Shown here piece after piece: positions 13,014-14,644 of a stretch of DNA of 14,644 bases. Position numbers and translations under genes: made by a program. Below the pieces are notes generated by a model. It saw nothing but the letters and a program-made list of their open reading frames with translations. It had not been told where the DNA came from and made no database searches. Source of the DNA: Elioraea sp964533585 (lineage in GTDB: Bacteria > Pseudomonadota > Alphaproteobacteria > Acetobacterales > Acetobacteraceae); NCBI GenBank assembly GCA_964533585.1, contig CAZHMM010000095.1, positions 1 to 14,644 on the forward strand, written 5' to 3'. Position 1 is the stretch's first letter. Every line of letters starts with the position of its first letter.

Positions 13014-14440
13014 CAGACGAGTCCCTGCCGCTTCAGCCGAGCATAACGCGCGTGGAATGTTTCGCCTTCCGGTGCCGGCATGTCGCGCCCCGCGGTCCAG
13101 CCCTTGGCGAGCGGCAGCCAGGAGAAGCGGCCGCGCCTGCGGCCGAGCAGGCCGAGCGTGCGCATCGCCAGCCGCGTGCTCAGCCGATAGACGCCGGGGC
13201 GCCTCGCGAACCAGGCCCAGACGCCAAGGCCCATGCGCGCCGCGCGCGGCGTCAGATGCCGCTCGAACTCGCGCTCGCGCCAGTGCCGCATCATCTTCGG
13301 CAGCGGGATCTTCATGGGGCAGACGCTCTCGCAGCGGCCGCAGAAGGTGGACGCGTTGGGCAGGTGCCCGGCCTTGTCGACACCGATCAGCGACGGCGTC
13401 AGCACCGAGCCCATCGGTCCGGGATAGACCCAGCCATAGCTGTGCCCGCCCACCGCGCCATAGACCGGGCAGTGGTTCATGCAGGCGGCGCAACGGATGC
13501 AGCGCAGCATGTCCTGGAACTCGGTGCCGACCATGTTGGAGCGGCCGTTGTCGAGCAGCACGACGTGGTACTGCTCCGGCCCGTCCTGGTCCTCCGGTCG
13601 GCGCGGCCCGGTCGAGAAGGTGACGTAGGTCGAGAAGTCCTGGCCGACGGCGCTGCGCGCGAGCATGCGCAGGATCACGCAGGCATCCTCGAGCGTCGGC
13701 ACCACCTTCTCGATGCTGGCAAGCGCGATGTGCACCTTGGGCAGGGTCTGGGTGAGGTCGCCGTTGCCCTCGTTCGTCACGATCACCGAACTGCCGGTCT
13801 CGGCGATCAGCATGTTCGCACCCGTGATGCCGACATCGGCGGCGAGAAAGCGGTCGCGCAGCACCTCGCGTGCCTCGGCCATCAGGTCGCGCCGCTCGTT
13901 GAACACGCGGTCGGCCGGGAGCCCGGTGTGGCTCTTCTTGAATGCCTCGATCCAGTCCTCGCGGTTGAGGTGGAAGGCGGGACCGATGATGTGGCTCGGC
14001 GGTTCGTTGCGGAGCTGGAGGATGTACTCGCCGAGATCGGTCTCGACCGGCTGGATGCCGGCCGCCTCCAGGTGCTCATTGAGCGCGATCTCCTCGGAGA
14101 TCATCGACTTGCCCTTGGTGACGGTCTTCGCGCCGACCGAGCGGCAGATCTCGAGCACGATGCGCCGCGCGTCCTCCGCCGTCTCGGCCCAGTGCACGGT
14201 GCCGCCCTGCGCCTCGACGGCGCGGGCATAGGCGTCGAGGTAGAAGTCGAGATGGGCGATGGTGTGGTTCTTCAGGTCGCGGCCGATGTCGCGGAAGCGT
14301 TCGAACTCGGGGAGGGTGGCCACACCCTTGGCGCGCTTCTCGATGAAGCGCGGCTTGACGTTGGCGAGCGCCTTCTGGAGGCCCGGATCGGTGAGGGCGC
14401 GGACGGCGTTCTGCTTGAAGGCGGGCGAGGTGGTCAGCAT
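13013..14440 (-). CDS. lutB: L-lactate oxidation iron-sulfur protein LutB (LldF)
   Basis: 475 residues, the normal length. An N-terminal LUD domain covers about residues 60-300 (VGAKTVTKGKSMISEEIALN, HIIGPAFHLNREDW, GITGANMLIAETGSSVIVTN). Two ferredoxin-type 4Fe-4S motifs follow: CIRCAACMNHCPVYG (Cys314, 317, 320, 324) and CGRCESVCPMKIP (Cys367, 370, 374). The C-terminus is a basic region typical of LutB. It carries electrons in the lactate-oxidising Lut complex. I take the ATG at 14440 (MLTTSPAFKQNAV); the frame is open to 14539 but that extension is encoded by the intergenic palindromes and is not credible. No strong ribosome binding site, only GGGA about 11 bases upstream. A palindrome at 14459-14485 lies in its leader. 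Confidence 0.95.
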   Translation of the reverse strand: MLTTSPAFKQNAVRALTDPGLQKALANVKPRFIEKRAKGVATLPEFERFRDIGRDLKNHTIAHLDFYLDAYARAVEAQGGTVHWAETAEDARRIVLEICRSVGAKTVTKGKSMISEEIALNEHLEAAGIQPVETDLGEYILQLRNEPPSHIIGPAFHLNREDWIEAFKKSHTGLPADRVFNERRDLMAEAREVLRDRFLAADVGITGANMLIAETGSSVIVTNEGNGDLTQTLPKVHIALASIEKVVPTLEDACVILRMLARSAVGQDFSTYVTFSTGPRRPEDQDGPEQYHVVLLDNGRSNMVGTEFQDMLRCIRCAACMNHCPVYGAVGGHSYGWVYPGPMGSVLTPSLIGVDKAGHLPNASTFCGRCESVCPMKIPLPKMMRHWREREFERHLTPRAARMGLGVWAWFARRPGVYRLSTRLAMRTLGLLGRRRGRFSWLPLAKGWTAGRDMPAPEGETFHARYARLKRQGLV

Positions 14441-14458
14441 GAGATAAGTCCCAGAAGA

Positions 14459-14485
14459 GTGGGGGGACCACGCTGGTCCCCCCAC
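14459..14485. repeat. Perfect palindrome in the lutB leader
   Basis: GTGGGGGGACCA-CGC-TGGTCCCCCCAC has perfect 12-base arms and a 3-base centre. On the minus strand it would form a stable hairpin in the 5' leader about 18 bases before the lutB start. It could be an attenuator, a stability element or a dispersed REP-like repeat; the sequence alone does not decide. Confidence 0.7.
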
Positions 14486-14507
14486 ACCCCCCTGCATCCG
14501 GGGGCCG

Positions 14508-14545
14508 CTCCCGTTGGTCGCGGCCCGCGCCCCGACCAACGGGAG
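14508..14545. repeat. Second intergenic palindrome between lutB and lutA
   Basis: CTCCCGTTGGTCG pairs perfectly with CGACCAACGGGAG (13 bases) around a 12-base G/C-rich loop. It is not a terminator by position, since it is upstream of both flanking genes. More likely it is a dispersed palindromic repeat or a regulatory structure. Confidence 0.65.
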
Positions 14546-14550
14546 GGGCG

Positions 14551-14571
14551 CGGGGGGCCAATGGCCTCCCG
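14551..14571. repeat. Third intergenic palindrome
   Basis: CGGGGGGCCA-A-TGGCCTCCCG forms 10-base arms with one G-T pair around a single central base. Together with the palindromes at 14459 and 14508 it fills most of the gap between lutB and the plus-strand gene at 14608. Confidence 0.5.
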
Positions 14572-14572
14572 A

Positions 14573-14601
14573 CTCACATTTTCTTCGTCACCGGCTAGAG
14601 T
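14573..14601 (+). promoter_or_regulatory. Possible promoter of the gene at 14608
   Basis: CTCACA (14573-14578) and TAGAGT (14596-14601) are 17 bases apart, each matching the sigma-70 consensus at 4 of 6 positions. The start point would fall almost on the ATG at 14608, so a leaderless or very short leader would result; no ribosome binding site is seen. Tentative. Confidence 0.25.
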
Positions 14602-14607
14602 GGCGCT

Positions 14608-14644
14608 ATGCCCCAGCCCTCCCCGCGCGTCGGCCTGTTCGTCA
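14608..14644 (+). CDS. lutA: Probable LutA (cysteine-rich Fe-S lactate oxidation protein), cut by window end
   Basis: Only 12 codons are visible: MPQPSPRVGLFV. LutA/LldE proteins start with a short tail followed by a beta strand like VxLFVTCLVD, so RVGLFV fits their first strand. lutB and lutC, whose products work with LutA, lie next door on the opposite strand. The call therefore rests on a very short match plus context. No ribosome binding site is visible before the ATG. If right, lutA is transcribed away from lutBC instead of heading a lutABC operon. Confidence 0.5.
   Translation, partial: MPQPSPRVGLFV

Noticed and set aside
14441..14539. N-terminal extension of LutB
   Set aside because: It would be encoded by the intergenic palindrome and does not resemble LutB N-termini, which start near MLTTSPAF.

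Overview
The window looks like chromosomal DNA from a very GC-rich alphaproteobacterium, most likely near the Acetobacteraceae/Roseomonas group. This is inferred from base composition, Tat-exported solute-binding proteins, a DUF1127 gene divergent from a LysR regulator, an oxygen-independent HemN, the LutB/LutC pair, and many G/C-rich intergenic palindromes. No database search was possible. There are no rRNA or tRNA genes, CRISPR arrays, phage genes or transposases; every gene except one belongs to a familiar family.

Layout. (1) 1-1514 (+): 3' part of a hybrid sensor kinase (PAS, HisKA, HATPase, receiver). (2) 1612-4298: an ABC importer of the NMT1/nitrate-taurine type, with substrate-binding protein and permease on the minus strand and the ATPase divergent on the plus strand. 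(3) 4375-8497: a Tat-exported PotD-like binding protein (minus) divergent from a two-gene operon of a PuuB-like FAD amine oxidoreductase and a YtcJ-like amidohydrolase, start and stop overlapping by 4 bases; together they suggest uptake and breakdown of an amine or amide. (4) 8501-9165 (minus): a glyoxalase/VOC-fold gene broken by an internal deletion plus frameshift, preceded by a DUF1127 gene. (5) 9372-11671 (+): a LysR regulator with a well-spaced promoter containing a perfect palindrome, then hemN with an FNR-type box that overlaps the LysR stop codon. (6) 11692-14440 (minus): lutB, lutC and an Smr-domain gene, each overlapping the next by one base. The Smr linker carries two copies of a palindromic repeat in the same reading frame. 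(7) 14441-14607: a palindrome-rich intergenic region, followed at 14608 (+) by the first codons of what is probably lutA.

The genes form small, separate metabolic units: nutrient import, amine/amide catabolism, anaerobic heme synthesis and lactate oxidation. No obviously new multi-gene system was found. The most interesting signals are regulatory or structural: the operator-in-promoter at 9322-9350; the FNR-type box exactly 41.5 bases from an ATG that has no ribosome binding site; palindromic repeats domesticated inside smr; the decayed VOC gene; and the split lutA/lutBC arrangement around a hairpin cluster.
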